From Christensenella hongkongensis (GTDB lineage Bacteria > Bacillota > Clostridia > Christensenellales > Christensenellaceae): 64,000 nt of DNA. Below are positions 63,382 through 64,000 of this stretch, one piece after another (the first letter of the stretch is position 1; each line of letters begins with the position of its first letter). Below the pieces are notes generated by a model. It ran no database searches, had not been told where the DNA came from, and saw only the letters and a program-made list of their open reading frames with translations. Position numbers and translations under genes: made by a program. The DNA is taken from NCBI RefSeq assembly GCF_000981035.1, contig NZ_LAYJ01000068.1, positions 1-64,000 of the forward strand. Reading direction: 5' to 3'.

Positions 63382-63410
63382 CCGGGAGCATGCAATACCG
63401 CATGCCCCGG
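63382..63410 (-). terminator. GC-rich hairpin after the DeoR gene
   Basis: CCGGGGCATGC pairs with GCATGCTCCCGG (one bulge), starting 17 nt after the stop codon. There is no U-run, so termination would be weak or factor-dependent. Confidence 0.45.
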
Positions 63411-63426
63411 CCTGAAGCCTAAAAAA

Positions 63427-64000
63427 TTATACTGCGATAACCTGCAGTCCCGACCTGCGGATTTTTTCGAGTTCTTCCGCCTTCGATTCATTGTAATTGG
63501 TTACCAGTATATCAAAATCATTTAACGCGGCTATATGGGCAAACGTTACCTTTCCAATCTTTGAATCGTCCACCACAAGAATTTTTTCTTTGGCCTGGGC
63601 GATCATTTGCCTCATGATCGCGTCTTCCACATGATTATAGGAGGTAAGGCCCGCCTGAATGTCAACGCCGTCCATTCCCATAATCAGTTTATCCGCTTTA
63701 TACTTGGATAATTGGTCGCTCACATCGTCGCCGACTGTAATCTGCATATCCGTGTCAAATCTGCCGCCCAGAAAAAATGTTGTAATATGTTCACAGCAGG
63801 CAAGCTCGTTTACGATATGCAGGGCGTTTGTGATCACAATCAGGTTGTTCTTATTCTTCAGCTCCTCACAAATATAAGCACACGTGGAGCCTACGTTGAT
63901 AATGAGCGATTCGCCGTCCCTGACAAGCTCCGCTGCCGCCTTTGCAATCAGTCTCTTCTCTTCCGCCTTGCGGCTTTTACGCTCCGCAAAGTTTTCACTG
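63427..64000 (-). CDS. DeoR family transcriptional regulator, C-terminal part (runs off the window)
   Basis: About 190 codons are present without an in-window start. The visible part is the DeoR sugar-phosphate-sensing domain: AEEKRLIAKAAAELVRDGESLIINVGSTC, then NNLIVITNALHIVNELA, ADKLIMGMDGVDIQAGLTSYNHVEDAIMRQMIAQAKEKILVVDDSKIGKVTFAHIAAL and DFDILVTNYNE. The N-terminal helix-turn-helix lies beyond the window. It is the natural regulator of the downstream operon, with a phosphorylated intermediate as inducer. Confidence 0.95.
   Translation of the reverse strand, partial: SENFAERKSRKAEEKRLIAKAAAELVRDGESLIINVGSTCAYICEELKNKNNLIVITNALHIVNELACCEHITTFFLGGRFDTDMQITVGDDVSDQLSKYKADKLIMGMDGVDIQAGLTSYNHVEDAIMRQMIAQAKEKILVVDDSKIGKVTFAHIAALNDFDILVTNYNESKAEELEKIRRSGLQVIAV

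Larger units (their letters stand above)
62929..63426 (-). other. Control region of the catabolic operon
   Basis: About 500 very AT-rich nucleotides with no convincing gene. It holds the operon promoter and operator-like repeats near 62982-63030, a long T-rich stretch to about 63160, and a hairpin after the DeoR gene at 63382-63410. Confidence 0.6.

Overview
The window looks like chromosome of an anaerobic, low-to-mid GC Gram-positive bacterium of the class Clostridia. Three things suggest this. The block purR-spoVG-glmU-pth-mfd ... spoVB-mazG-(hup)-rqcP follows the Bacillus/Clostridium order. There is a fused IspDF enzyme. Lipoprotein signals, PadR/Rrf2/MarR regulators and strong AGGAGG ribosome sites are of Firmicutes type. 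A Christensenella-like lineage would fit, but no rRNA is present to test this.

Region 1 (1-12751, all on the minus strand) is the transcription/translation core: rpoB, rpoC, an unfamiliar cysteine-rich membrane protein, an L7Ae-like protein, rpsL, rpsG, fusA and the start of tuf. rpoB has its own extended -10 promoter and a terminator-like hairpin in its leader. A 363-nt hairpin-rich spacer separates rpsG from fusA.

Region 2 (12866-34005, minus strand) is housekeeping: PIN/TRAM protein, radA, a membrane-anchored propeller-like protein, ispDF, rqcP, hup, mazG, a SpoVB-type flippase, a zinc-ribbon protein, a PadR regulator with a degenerate FtsW-like membrane partner, a foldase lipoprotein, mfd, pth, glmU, spoVG, purR, a GNAT acetyltransferase, a small Cys-rich protein, tadA and a lipoprotein.

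Region 3 (about 34150-42300) is an integrated mobilizable element next to a tRNA-Ser(CGA) gene. It carries a tyrosine integrase, excisionase, HTH and sigma-like proteins, a candidate oriT, MobC, a relaxase and two XRE regulators. These regulators flank about 450 nt of DNA full of inverted repeats. Its cargo is two adjacent proteins that look like degenerate SLOG (DUF1273/YspA-like) proteins. A truncated second tRNA-Ser lies just outside it.

Region 4 (42386-50447) is a mixed accessory stretch: Ada-AlkA fusion plus separate Ogt, a nitroreductase divergent from an Rrf2 regulator with two palindromic operators, a lipoprotein relic, two MFS transporters, an AcoX-like NAD-kinase-fold protein and a MarR regulator.

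Region 5 (50521-64000, minus strand) is a large catabolic operon under a DeoR regulator. It encodes a TIM-like protein, a SIS isomerase, YjbQ, an FGGY kinase, a creatininase-family hydrolase, an Rbs-type ABC importer, an in-frame fusion of an ATC-hydrolase-like domain to a divergent NagB domain, two more small proteins related to the ATC-hydrolase-like domain, and NagA. The set implies uptake of an unphosphorylated, probably amino- or amide-bearing sugar, then phosphorylation, deacetylation and isomerisation. It matches no pathway I can name. Together with the SLOG-bearing element, it is the best candidate here for something undescribed.
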